From Dryococelus australis (lineage: Eukaryota; Arthropoda; Insecta; Phasmatodea; Phasmatidae), in assembly GCA_029891345.1 (NCBI GenBank), contig CM056995.1:218826275-218890274 (forward strand): a DNA stretch of 64,000 bases. The letters run 5' to 3'. Shown piece after piece: positions 20,628-31,416 of the stretch (positions within the stretch are counted from its first letter, which is position 1; each line of letters opens with the position of its first letter). A program made the position numbers and the translations under genes. The notes beneath the pieces were generated by a model. That model saw only the letters and a program-made list of their open reading frames with translations. It was not told the DNA's origin and ran no database searches.

Positions 20628-22167
20628 TCATTTATTCGATATAATCTTTTCAATTACACTCGCTGGATTGGCACTTGTTTTTTCGCGAAATTTACAAAAT
20701 ACAATTTCGCCTCTATCATAACATACTTTGAATTCCAAAATGAAAAACTAATCAACTGCAATGTCTTCGCAGGGTGCAAATTTTCTAATCTCTGGAAGAA
20801 TTTCGTTTAATTTACTCTCGTCATTTACGATGGAATAATCTGGAAACATCTCTTCAAATATATGTCCATCTTCAGTTTCCAAGACCTTGGCACGAGGTGT
20901 TTATATGCTGCATATCGGTCGAGATATTTCACAATCATGTCGGCCAATAACACTCCTTGTTTGAGCTTTAGTTTAGGGATTTTTTTAAATCTTGAAATAC
21001 TTGAAAAAATGTTGCCAATCAAACTTCAAATCGATTGTTTTTTTCACTCTTTACTTTGATGGTCTTATTCTTGTGGAAATACAACAGGCCATCGGTGGGA
21101 AGTGAAATTGGCACAAGAGAGCATTGTGATCGATGGAACGTGTTTGCGTATAATTTGTCCTCGTTCAAGCAGTACAAACCAGCCGATTGATCAAAACGGC
21201 CGTGTTTTTCCACAAGGAATATTATGAATCGAATTTATGCCTGAATATCAATTTCATAGACGGCGGGAATATGGTTTTGATGATTTTGTAATACCTGTTT
21301 CATATCTACCCTCGAAACGTTTATTTTACCCAATATGTCGATGAAGACGAAAACTTTGTTGTTTACCAATTCCTCGACGAATACGACGTAATAAACCCTC
21401 AATTTTAAATCATGCACCTGAAGGGTGGGTGAAAAGGGGACGAAAAGTAAATCAGGTGTGAGAAAAGCGAGTCTATGCTCGCCGTCTAATTTATTGGCAT
21501 AATATACCAGTCGTTCACTTATGCAACACCTTCTGTAAAGGGCCGTTTCTCTACGTGATCGGGCCAGATTCCAATGATGAAATCGGTTACTCTCTTGAAT
21601 TCACCACAATAGTCGTCAATCAATTTGTCGAATAACATTTCGAGAAGATGGTGTATGAAAGTTTCGATTGAATCAAACATTTTGTTTTCGGCACTGATTC
21701 GATATGTGTTGCTAGAGATGTTTCGTAAAATACACGATCAAAAATAATTTGGTGCCCCATCTCGCTATTGGAATATACATAACGAACAATTCGCAATGTT
21801 TCATCCAAAGTGACGAGCTTCAAATCACATTCATCGAGATCAATTCCTACTGCTTTGCTCCAATCTACAGGCATGATCTCGCCCTGATAAAACTTTAATT
21901 CGATCAGCCAACCAAAGTAAATTTTGAGTTGATAGGTAATGATACCAGACTCATTTAAACTTCTGATTTGGATTTCTGCCGATTGGGGGATTTGAAAATG
22001 ATTATGCAGGCAAGTTTCTTCATCGTGGCTCCATGGCGATGATGACAATTTGTACAATGTTTTAATCACTGTAGGTTCAGTATTTTCCACAAACTGATTA
22101 AATTTTGCAAGGGTGATGGATTGTTGGATTGTTGTGATTTACCTTTCAAGGGCATATCGAAATCCAT
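20628..22167 (-). pseudogene. lef-4: LEF-4-like RNA capping enzyme / late RNA polymerase subunit, broken
   Basis: From ATG 22,165-22,167 to TGA 20,628 the gene spans about 513 codons, close to LEF-4 length. In one frame the nucleotidyltransferase motifs come in order: motif I K-L-D-G (21,481-21,492, the lysine that takes GMP), motif III VFVFIDIL (about 21,331-21,357), motif IV PTDGLLYF (21,076-21,099) and motif V IKVKS (21,046-21,063). An N-terminal 157-residue part (22090-21620) and a C-terminal part with LEFKVCYDRGEIVF follow the same strand. Breaks are shifts near 22,100, 21,640, 21,530 and 21,020, TAA 21,235, and one more stop near 20,745. LEF-4 caps late viral mRNA. Confidence 0.75.
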
Positions 22168-22225
22168 TCGAGAAAATTTCCCGATTGTAGTTGATGCTGA
22201 TCTTGCATATCGTACAAAACACTGC

Positions 22226-22630
22226 AAATCTTATGACTCGAATAAAGGAAATGTCCCTCTTTATATATAAGAATAAAAAGACTACAGCAATATACCAGCA
22301 ATGGGAATCAAGTTGCCAAATCTGGTGATAGTAAAAAATATTTCATGACTAATGGGTAATGCTATCAAACCAGTTAACATTCAAAAGCCAAAATAAAATA
22401 TTATCAGAAAGACAAATAGTATTCTGTTGACAATATAACGATGATGTATCGTTGTTTATTTTAATAAATAAAATAGTTGAATATCGAAACACTAATGAGT
22501 TTGTCGATTGTGCACACTATTTCTTTTTCATTGTTGATCAACCCAGTCGGAGAATGTTTTCAGATTGTTGTATTAAACTCTACAAAGCTTATGACTCGAA
22601 TAAAGGAAATAACCCATTTTTATATATAAG
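22226..22630. repeat. direct repeat of about 46 bases containing a TATA element
   Basis: Units at 22,226-22,271 and 22,584-22,630 share CTTATGACTCGAATAAAGGAAA and end in TTATATATAAG. On the minus strand the first lies about 60-100 bases upstream of the lef-4 ATG and gives TATATAAAGAGGGACA. The duplication may have copied a promoter. The rest of 22,170-22,900 holds no recognised gene. Confidence 0.55.
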
Positions 22631-22904
22631 AGTTTAAAAAATTCAAAAGTTATAGTGTAAAAAAAATATTATTTACAAAAAAACAACAACCATGATGAGG
22701 TAATGAGTCCAAACTTTCAGATGAGTAGGATAGGCATGACATCACACTGTATTGTTTCCAAGTCGATGTAAAGTTTATGACATTACATCATCCTAAATTA
22801 CATTAATATTCGCTTTACAGTTACAAGACAAACTTTGAATATTAATTAGTTTTATAGAAACAAATGAATATTTTTGTTTAGTTTTGTGTGATTTTCTGAG
22901 CACT

Positions 22905-23375
22905 CCATGATTGGCATTCCTTCCACCTGACCTAATTCTCCAACAACCAATCACATTGCAGCATTTCATTTCCCCTTCCTTCCCCTCATTTCAGTTTGTC
23001 TATTTGGCAGAGAGATCTGGAAAAAAGACTTCAGTCGACTGCGAGAGCTGGACAGAGCAGCATTGACCTCCCTTCTCTCCAGAATAAAAGAAAAACAAGG
23101 TAAGAACAAAAAGGTAAGTTAATTAATATATAGTATATACATACAATATAGTATATTATAAATATATGGTAATTAACTTACCTTTTTGTTTGTACTTTAT
23201 TTCTATTATATTCTGGAGAGAAGGAAGGTCGATGTTTCTCTCTCCAGCTATCGCCATTGACTGAAGTAATTTTCCAGATCTCTCCACCATATAGGCAAAC
23301 TGAAATGAGGGGAAGGGAGAGGCAATGAAAAGATGCAACATGATTGGTTGTTGAAATTAGGAGTGTGGGAAATCA
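22905..23375. repeat. inverted-repeat element, family A copy 2
   Basis: The left arm (about 22,935-23,100) starts CCAACAACCAATCACATTGC. The right arm (about 23,195-23,360) is its imperfect reverse complement, ending ATGATTGGTTGTTG. The arms share CCCCTCATTTCAGTTTG and GAGAGATCTGGAAAA. A short spacer carries inverted TTAATTAATATAT and AAGGTAAGTTAATTA words that extend the pairing. The same arm family is at 5,845-6,090. The stretch 23,376-23,680 shows no gene. Confidence 0.7.
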
Positions 23376-23680
23376 ACAACCAATTAGAAAGACCATAATT
23401 TTTTTTAAAAGGGGTGGTGTAATTGCAAGTTTAAATGCAGTGAATAAGATGTATTTTTCAGTGATTTTTTCGTTTAACTGCTTCAATTCATTTTTAGTAA
23501 AAAATTACACTTTTTGGTGATTGTAGTTTTTATTTGAGCAATAATTTGTTTGTGCTTGCAACTTGAAAGTGCTTACCTTAAGTCTCGACAAATTTCAAAT
23601 GACATCATTCAAATATCATATTACTGGTTTTTGATACATTGAAATTTGAAAATAAAAATGACTAATGTACAAGTAATAAT

Positions 23681-25770
23681 TTGATCGAATGCGATTCTAA
23701 ACCACTCACTGCTTGCTTGAACTGTAAAGACTGTAGATCCATGTGCCATCATTTCGATACCTATGTCACTTTCATAGATCCCAAAACCAGTGTTATTAAA
23801 AAAATTCCCAGCAACAAAGAGCCAGGTAGGGGTATTGCATGTATTTGGAAGATAGAGGCTGACGAACTTGCATGGCTAAGAATTGTGGACAGTGGATGCT
23901 TACCTTGGATGGTAATGATAGGTACTCGTGGATTTGCGGTTGTCAATATCCAAAAAATTTTTATTTTTGCAAATTTGTACACTGATTGCACAATATTTTC
24001 TGGTTGTCCATTCAATTCAAAGGCTACAAACGCCAACGATCCGACACAATGGAACTCGTTTGAGCAAATTTCCTGCAAATGTGATCCCCCAGACCAGTTA
24101 AAATCCTTTGCTAATGGCAGACCTTTATGCACAATACCAACATATTTCGAGGATTCACATGATGATTTCATCGATTTCGTACCAATCAGACTTGATTATA
24201 TAGACACAAAATTCAAATCCTATTCATAGATATATGACAACAAAGAATACCAGATCATTGCAAAATTGATGTCTTGTCAGGCGAACAGATTCTCAGCGAT
24301 AAGGTCGGATTGCGAAACTGGAAAGGCACAGTTGAATGTTACTTGCACGATTCATGCTACATCCCCATTACTTTTGAACACGATTACTTGCTCAACAATA
24401 ACGGCCGATTACTGAATGGAATCGTTAAAGTTTCAGATTCACAATCTTCTTTATTGGTTAGCGAAACACATAATGCCCAAAAACATTTATCATACAAACT
24501 TTTAATTGGTTATGCTTTCAAAGTTGAAGAGATAAACTTATTGATTGATTTAGAGTTTTTGAGAATTCCTATTTATCCTTTTGTCACAACTACAAGGTCC
24601 TTATTGTCCCTGGTATTTTTCTACCATGCTCCTACAGAAGATCCTAATTATCCACCCATCGATGAATTGCCTGAAAACATAGATGTAAGACCTATATGCG
24701 TGCACTATGAATTCGATAATTTAGTCAATACCGTTGTACCCAATATTAAGAGATCCAGTTTTGCATTTTGTGGCATACGGATATTTAGAACCAAAAAAAA
24801 AAAAAAAAATCCTACATGGGGTGAAATTATTTACATGTTAAATTCGCAAACTCTTGATTACCTATATTGGGAAAATTTATCTCAATATTACCACAAAAAT
24901 CGCATTGAACAAGTTGATGAACATCTCAACAAATGTGATTTTAAAACATATTTCATACCCTCGATGTTGACATGTCTCGATGGAAACAATCATCTAACAT
25001 CACAAATGCTCAATCCAAAAAAAAAACAGGAGTATTTATTCACGACCTGGCTAAAAATATCGCCTACCCAATATCTTTAAATGAGAATCTTGTTAACAAG
25101 CATTGTACTTTAGTTCCTCAATACTTTCTCGAAACATTTCAGTTCCGATACAATCCCGACGTATATCTCAGTTGCGACGTTGTCTATGATAATATAGTAT
25201 AGTTCGATGAAGGATTTTTCCACGATATCAATGGATAATTTGATTTATCGGCTTTGACTTAAAAAATCTCAATTCAATCCTTATGAAATCGTATCCCACA
25301 ACAAAGTCAAGTACCACACGAATTTTCGTTTTTCATAAGCCAACCATTCTAGTCATGAACATTGAAAATTCGCTCCTGTATGTATTTTTCATCTTGCAAA
25401 AATATACACCATCGATACCTTTGGTTACTTTAGAATACGCCAACTGGTACTATGTTTTATCAAAACATTCTCTAAAGTTCCACCAACTCATGAAAGAACA
25501 ACAAATTTTACAGAATCACATTGTATTAAAAAATTGGAAAAATCAAAACCACTCACATCAATTCGCTCACAATTCAAGACTGTGTATTCAAAAAATGAAA
25601 TTAATAAAACAATCATGTTGTCAGCATATTAAGACTACCCTTATGTAAACAAAGTATACACCTTGAATCCCTTGATTAATTCGTTGAGACATATTGGAAG
25701 GAAAAATAAACTAGAAGACAATTACAACTATAGACTATTTGCAACAAATATGTATACTCGAAGTGGTTAA
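23681..25770 (+). pseudogene. cysteine-rich PIF-1-like entry protein candidate, broken
   Basis: Three frames read on as one protein of roughly 690 codons. Frame one (23,681-24,229) has CLNCKDCRSMCHHFDTYV and SCKCDPPDQLKSFANGRPLC. After a TAG and a shift near 24,272, frame two (24,274-25,080) has GTVECYLHDSCYIPI and PICVHYEFDN. Frame three adds the end at 25,080-25,202, and another shift gives about 160 residues ending at about 25,770. Two A-runs (24,793-24,808 and 25,018-25,026) are likely shift sites. Spaced C-x2-C-x3-C and C-x-C motifs resemble PIF-1 or PIF-2 of naldaviruses. This is inference, and the length is greater than most PIF-1. Confidence 0.4.
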
Positions 25771-25864
25771 AGCAAAAATTATAATTTTAATAGTTTGAAT
25801 ACATGGTAAATGATTGTTTTATATTTTTTTTGAAGATATTTATTTTTGTTCGTTTGTAGAGAAA

Positions 25865-26925
25865 ATGAATCCTACCAAAGTAGAGTCTGATTTGCAAAAA
25901 TTGTTTCTGGTAGAAATTGAAACCAACGAAGATGACGATAGCAAACTATCATCCACCGCCAAAAAGTTTCTATCCAATTTGATCAAATGCGAATAGTTTT
26001 GGCAGTATTTTGCATATCCGAAACATAAACCAAGAGTGATGTTAATGCCGCCGTTTAAAGCGATCGACACCCGAGGTTGGTTTGCGACTTACAGATCGAA
26101 TATCGTACCGATTGAAAATACATTGGTTTAATTGCAAAAAATTAAAAAAATTGAAAACTTTGTTTATCATACACTTTTCTCGCTATAGTGTTACTGGAAT
26201 AAATGCCATCCTTACTTTCTAATCATTCAATATCCTTTTGCCGACATTCACTTCTCGGAAGTCGAACAATCGGCAATGACAAAGGGATATATTACCAATA
26301 TATTTCCTTTATGAAGGTGTTAATGTAAAAATAGGCCACGAACCACGAGAAAATGGAACTTTGGTAATGTTTGTAACACCGATGCATATATCGATGTGTT
26401 TCGGGCAGAACCCTTCAAAACCCAATTTAGAAGATTTGTTTACTCCATCTTTTTTAAATCGAGTCAAAGTGCTAAAGAAAAAAAAAACAACTATGGTAAG
26501 ATGGTAGTGGTGGTGAGACAAGAATATTACGTGTCAGTAAACAAACTTTATTGGATCCAAGAGTGGGTTTCGTGTTTGCAAACGTGAATTTATGGTTTCA
26601 CCATCATGAAGATATAGAAAATAACGTGGAAAATGCTCTCGAACATACCATTAGCTCGCCCATAAAGTTGTTGAAAAATCATTTCGGTGTGAAACAATAT
26701 TTGAATAAAATAGTAAATATCGAAGTGGTAAAAATACAAGTTTTCTTTCGCACGAAACTACACAATCTGATAGTCGAATCGACATTGTCTTACTTCCTAA
26801 TTAAAATAGGTATGCTGATTGGCCAAGATTTGAAATCAGAAGACAAACACGAATTGTTGTTTGTTTTATTTGATAATTACCAATCCTGGTTGAATTCTCT
26901 AATCTCAGCAGTAGTTAATTTGTGA
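25865..26925 (+). pseudogene. unrecognised viral protein, broken
   Basis: From ATG 25,865 (MNPTKVESDLQKLF) the frame is clean to TAG 25,994, continues through RVMLMPPFKAIDTRGWFATY, then has several shifts between 26,100 and 26,550. It finishes in a clean 124-residue frame (26,551-26,925) that starts near DPRVGFVFANVNLWFHHHED and ends in a helical, leucine-rich part. It would be about 350 codons. It could be a late-expression factor such as P47, but I see no motif to support that. Confidence 0.35.
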
Positions 26926-27091
26926 ATATAGTAGGTAAAAAAATATAACCTTTTTAATTATTTTTATTATAGTCATATTTTTTTACATAAGATTCACGAA
27001 CCAATTCCAAAAATCTGAGAGCAAGTGCACATCATGACGGGATGAATGTTATAATCTTCAGTACATGTGGATTTTTTTAAATATTGTCCAG

Positions 27092-27616
27092 TTAATAGTT
27101 CCTGGACTGAATTGTAATGATATTTGAATATATAAGAGTGTTCAAGTTCTTCCTTTTTTTTTTTATTCTGGTGTAAATTGGACGTCCTTTTTCGAAACAG
27201 GAGAACACAAATTTATGATGCGAACAAAAACAAAGAGTTTGATGGTGTTGCAATATATATTTTTTACAATAGATTCGAGATCCAAGGTGCAATTTCCACG
27301 CAGTTCTTCCATCTACGTCTCCATCATCGAAGACATAGACCAGACAGACATTAACATCTTCTTCCACATATCCATCTACTATGTCGTGAACACAGTTATT
27401 TCTCAGTATACCCTTCATCAGTATGCAATTCTTCAAGTGAGCATCGACATAAACTTCATCGGCCGTAAATTCAAAAGTAAGTTTGGGAAACTTGCTCTGG
27501 TTCCTGTAGTAAGTTCGAATGTTTGCAGACTGGGATTTGTAGGCGTCCACCACCTCAGAACCCACTAACAAAGCACTATTGAAACCCATCATTGTCGGCA
27601 CCGAATGATACACCAA
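27092..27616 (-). CDS. nearly intact unrecognised viral protein, Cys/His-rich end
   Basis: The frame is open for 174 codons, with the probable ATG at 27,593-27,595. A TATA-like TTATATAC lies about 35 bases upstream on the minus strand. The middle has an acidic stretch (VEEDVNVCLVYVFDDGDVDG). The C-terminal third carries a Cys/His cluster (YCKKYILQHHQTLCFCSHHK) that might bind zinc, then a basic tail. No stops or shifts are seen, unlike its neighbours. No family is recognised. Confidence 0.5.
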   Translation of the reverse strand: MVYHSVPTMMGFNSALLVGSEVVDAYKSQSANIRTYYRNQSKFPKLTFEFTADEVYVDAHLKNCILMKGILRNNCVHDIVDGYVEEDVNVCLVYVFDDGDVDGRTAWKLHLGSRIYCKKYILQHHQTLCFCSHHKFVFSCFEKGRPIYTRIKKKRKNLNTLIYSNIITIQSRNY

Positions 27617-27717
27617 ACAACAGTTGGTATATAAACAGTAAAATTTTTTATTTATTTTACTCTTGAAAAAAACACGAAATATAAAAACTCTCTCTCAATA
27701 AACACAACCCCTCCCTT

Positions 27718-28205
27718 TTAAAATATTTCAGTTCTTCTACGACCATGCACGGGGAAGTCTTCTTTAGCTATTACTTGAATCAGTTCATCGACTGTGTAGA
27801 ACAATTGGCTCATAAACTTAATGTGGCTTTTCAGGCTTGTCTCAAAAATACAATTCTCAAATGCAAACTGATGGGCATCTGTGGTATTCCATCGTGTTCT
27901 CGTTTCAATCACATTTATTTGGACTTGTGCCATCATCACAACTTGAACTATACGACTTGTATAACCACGGAGGATCGTCATATCGAAATATATTTCCCAT
28001 GATGCTGGGATCTGATTTGGATTTGAGATTACTCCATCATTATGGCGGTTATTGCGATTGCATCGAAATTACATCATCACCATCGTCCTCATCTTCATCA
28101 CCACCATTGCTGTGCGAATGTGTGATGGAATACTGTATGGTGAAAGATTCTAAAAATAGAAGATTAAACGTGGAATATTATTCGACGATATTCTCAAATT
28201 CAGGG
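27718..28205 (-). pseudogene. unrecognised viral protein with acidic stretch, broken
   Basis: Reading on the minus strand from about 28,180 there is an acidic segment (GGDEDEDDGDDVISMQS), a shift near 28,060, then a coherent frame with VISNPNQIPASWEIYFDM and 87 clean residues to 27,718, ending in RRRTEIF. The plus-strand frames over the same DNA are serine-rich and low-complexity and look like shadows. No family is recognised. Confidence 0.35.
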
Positions 28206-28281
28206 TTATTTAGTCGAAAATGATCGTTTGTGTTGGGTTCCCTAGATATTCACGAATAATCGCGAAATACCACACATTCGA

Positions 28282-29383
28282 ATGAGTCGAACACACAGTC
28301 ATCGCTTTTGCATCAACAAATACAGTTACACCTAAAAAAATAAAGGACATTGTTTCAAACTGATTTTGCCCGTGGGTAAAGAACCACACGAGTTTGTTCA
28401 CCATAATCCTGAAGGTAGAACTTTGAAAACGATCTTGATTTGTGAACTTTACACTCTTTTGAAGTGGATGATAAATACATTGTCAATGAGCAGCAACTTT
28501 TTGGGTACATATTAAAACGACTTGTCGGCCAAATCTGGCACATTGATAGCTTCTCCAATAAACTAATTTTCTCCCCATCAATGTTGTTGATTCGGCTGGT
28601 CTTGTATGCATTCGACAATAATGAAGAACAGGCAAAAAAGATTGTTGCGACTGGCAATTGGCACAAGCTTGTTTCCAGGATGAATTCGTACAAAAAAAAA
28701 AGAACAAATATTTCAAACTTGAACCGTAAACCATTGACTCCTCAGATTGGCCATCGAGATTTATTTGGGCTCGTCAGACCTGTACCGAAGAACATTGACA
28801 CATCCACGATACCCACAGATTATTAGGGATTTTTGTGTCTTTTCGAAAAAATGTCGCCATCGATTTGTTCAATCGTGTTTACTCCCTAGTCTCGGACGTG
28901 AACCTGGTCATGAGCACCGATTCGTGTAGGATAGACAAACTGATTTCCAAAATGATTGCTAAAGGATACTTGTTGCCTCTGGACAAACACGATATCGCGT
29001 ATATGAAAAACAGTATTTTTACCGGCCAGTTGTGCACATTCAACTCGATATTTCCCTTGAATTTCAAATTGAATCCTAAATTGAAAGTGAATAAACTATG
29101 CTCAGAGATTCGATGCTGGTTTGGTTTCATCGAGGTGCTTGTGTTTGAAGGTATATTCAACTTGAATAATTTCCAAGGTATGCCATTCAAGAAATTTGTT
29201 GATGAGGTGACGGGAAGAATATGCACCAAATCTGCATTCGAATTGACCTTGAACAGCGATTCGGAGCATGTTTTGACTCTGAATAATTGTTTCGGACCGC
29301 ACATCACAGAGCAAATACGATCCACATTCCAATATGGGAAAATGGCCAAGCTGTACACAGCTATAAACTACTTGAAGACATAA
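28282..29383 (+). pseudogene. unrecognised viral protein (late transcription subunit?), broken
   Basis: From ATG 28,282 the frame passes a TAA near 28,333, shifts near 28,460 into a 120-residue frame, and shifts again near 28,830 into a clean 182-residue frame ending at 29,383. The junction region reads RDLFGLVRPVPKN, followed by a G-F-L-C-L-F stretch. This is faintly like the conserved part of the second-largest RNA polymerase subunit, which would suit LEF-8 or P47, but the piece is too short for LEF-8. Total length is about 367 codons. I do not assign it. Confidence 0.4.
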
Positions 29384-29429
29384 CTAAATACAAAATCCTC
29401 TTGTTCGTTTTTTCGAGCTCGGTATAGAG

Positions 29430-29987
29430 AAAATGTTTTTTTCCCCTGGATGTTGCGGAACATAAATCACAGGATGGCGAAGGCGAACATTTAGAGGCGG
29501 AGGGTGATGATGCGAGGTTCCTGAAATTAAAAACGATCTTTACCATCCATCTGCAACTCATCGAAGATGGGTATGCGATCAATGCCAATAAAGACTTCCG
29601 ACCATACACTATTGTCGTTTCCGGATGATTTTCAACCACAATTCCAAAACCAGATTTCACATTCGCTTTATTAAGGACTTGGTGCCCGTATTTATACCAT
29701 TTAATAAATCCGAAATGGTCTTTGTCGATATGCACATATACTGTGGCGAGGTTCATTCGACCGAGCCACTAGAATATTTCAATAACCCACACTTTAACGT
29801 AAGTGTGTCGACAAACATGTACAGAATATTGTTGGCGGTTGACGACAGTGACATTCGATCTCCGTGTATGAAAATCGAACGAGTAAAGACGAACATGTAT
29901 TTCGTGCATAATAATCGCCTCATTTTCGAGGTTGTTGTAGAGTCTCGGCATCGATTCTACGATGGTTTAAAATTGAGCAATACATAA
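29430..29987 (+). pseudogene. unrecognised viral protein, one frameshift
   Basis: A frame from about 29,440 reads LDVAEHKSQDGEGEHLEAEG, then LKTIFTIHLQLIEDGYAINA, up to a stop near 29,627. The overlapping frame 29,625-29,987 continues for 120 residues and is clean. One frameshift near 29,620 joins about 185 codons. No membrane segment or known motif is seen. Confidence 0.4.
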
Positions 29988-30005
29988 TCACAGAAATGAA
30001 TAGCC

Positions 30006-30520
30006 ATGCCTATGCCCATGAAAGATGATTATATCGATTGCATGTCTTCGATCTACTCGCTTATCGGTCGATCGCCGCTGATTCAGTTGCAAGAAATTAG
30101 TATTTAAAAAAATTCCCAACAAAAATATATTTTGTGGCAAATCGTCGATGGCGGTATTGAAAAAACATTGCATCTGATTGTAAGAGCATCGATTTTATGA
30201 AATTCGACAATTTGTCGATAAACACCTTGCAGATAATAGGGTGTAATGCTGCCATTTATAATATTCTCCAGCGAGCCTATTCGTCAACAGAACAGTACAA
30301 GTGTTTGCCGACAGCAAACAAGCAACTACTTCAACTGTTTCAGATGTTGAAAAAGAATGTGGAATTTGCCACTACAAAAGATGCTTCTGGTGATGTCAAG
30401 TTTGATTTATACGATAAAAATTATATTTGTGCGAACATAAAAAAATTGGACGAGTTCATTTCATTTTCAAAATTGAAATTTAAAAAGAAATACAAATTTT
30501 TTTATATAATGTGTTTTTTT
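30006..30520 (+). pseudogene. unrecognised viral protein, broken
   Basis: The ATG near 30,006 opens MPMPMKDDYIDCMSSIYSLI. A TAA near 30,107 is followed by coherent residues (KYILWQIVDGGIEKTLHLIV), then a shift near 30,195 into a frame (30,197-30,520) that is clean and ends in a lysine-rich helix. About 170 codons in all. No family is recognised. Confidence 0.4.
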
Positions 30521-30637
30521 AATTATTATTATTATATTTTTTCCCCCAAAATTACAAAAGTGTTGGGATGTATTCCGAACACTGGTTGATTTTTCTTTTC
30601 ACGATTGGTATTTTTAACCCCTCCACACCCATGTAGT

Positions 30638-31113
30638 TCAAACACAAAACATTAATGTTTGATGGAGTGGTTTGGAATTGATGATGGCCTGGATGTCTTT
30701 TGGATACCTAATATCGAACTCGATATTTTCCATGTTGGCCAAATCGTGCCTGAGTCCAAATCCCGTACCGTAAACCAAGTTTGAGTTGAAAATGTCGATG
30801 TTTGCCACGTATCCATGCGCATTGACCTTGATATCGCATGAGAGAAGGTAGCTTAGGATTGTTAAAATGTCAAATATGGGAAACTGTGCCAAAGGAACCA
30901 CATATTGTATCTTTTTTTTTTACCATCCTCCATAGCGACTTCTGTGATTGGCAAAGAGGTCGTTAAGTTATAGATCCATTTATTTTGTTTGACCATGTTC
31001 ATATCTAGATATTCCTGGTCGAAAAAAATTTTCCCTTTAGCCTAACAATGTGTACTGAGATTCGAAAATATATTCGAACTACCCTGAGCTTGAAGTTGAC
31101 TCTGTGTTTGCAT
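30638..31113 (-). pseudogene. unrecognised viral protein, one stop and one frameshift
   Basis: The ATG is at 31,111-31,113 with a Q-rich start (MQTQSQLQAQGSS). TAG appears at codon 24, in a context where glutamine or tryptophan would fit. A shift occurs in the run of T at about 30,911-30,921 (A on the minus strand). The last 87 residues are clean (30901-30638; FDILTILSYLLSCDIKVNAH). It is divergent from the P74 gene. No family is recognised. Confidence 0.45.
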
Positions 31114-31179
31114 TTTTGTTATTTACTTATGTATTTTTTAAGGTATATATATATATATATGTTTCTTGAATAACGAACG

Positions 31180-31333
31180 ATGTGGTACACACCAGCTAGC
31201 GAACAGTTGATGATTGGTGGATTGTGCGAGAGTCACAAGTCAGATTCCTGCAATGTCGATTATAATTTATTTAGAAAGTACAACAAAGCGATATTAAGCC
31301 CCATCTCAAAGACGAGTATTTCGTTCCGGTAAT
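31180..31333 (+). CDS. small ORF upstream of P74
   Basis: ATG 31,180 begins MWYTPASEQLMIGGLCESHK and runs 50 residues to TAA near 31,332. A TATATATATATA stretch lies just upstream (31,144-31,160). It may be a short viral gene or the start of a longer broken one. Evidence is limited to the open frame and the position. Confidence 0.25.
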
Positions 31334-31360
31334 GTCCCTTGTATCCCATCCTTGTCGGAT

Positions 31361-31364
31361 ATAT

Positions 31365-31416
<52 letters not shown>
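31361..31416. repeat. TA dinucleotide tract before the P74 start
   Basis: About 55 bases of nearly pure TA repeat end directly at the ATG of the P74 gene (31,417). Both strands give long tyrosine/isoleucine frames that are artefacts. The tract may have grown by slippage from a TATA promoter. Confidence 0.8.

Noticed and set aside
28282..29383. Assignment as LEF-8 or another RNA polymerase subunit
   Set aside because: Only one short stretch is suggestive, the length is far below LEF-8, and no catalytic motif is visible.
31361..31416. Long tyrosine/isoleucine frames on both strands
   Set aside because: They are translations of a TA dinucleotide tract.
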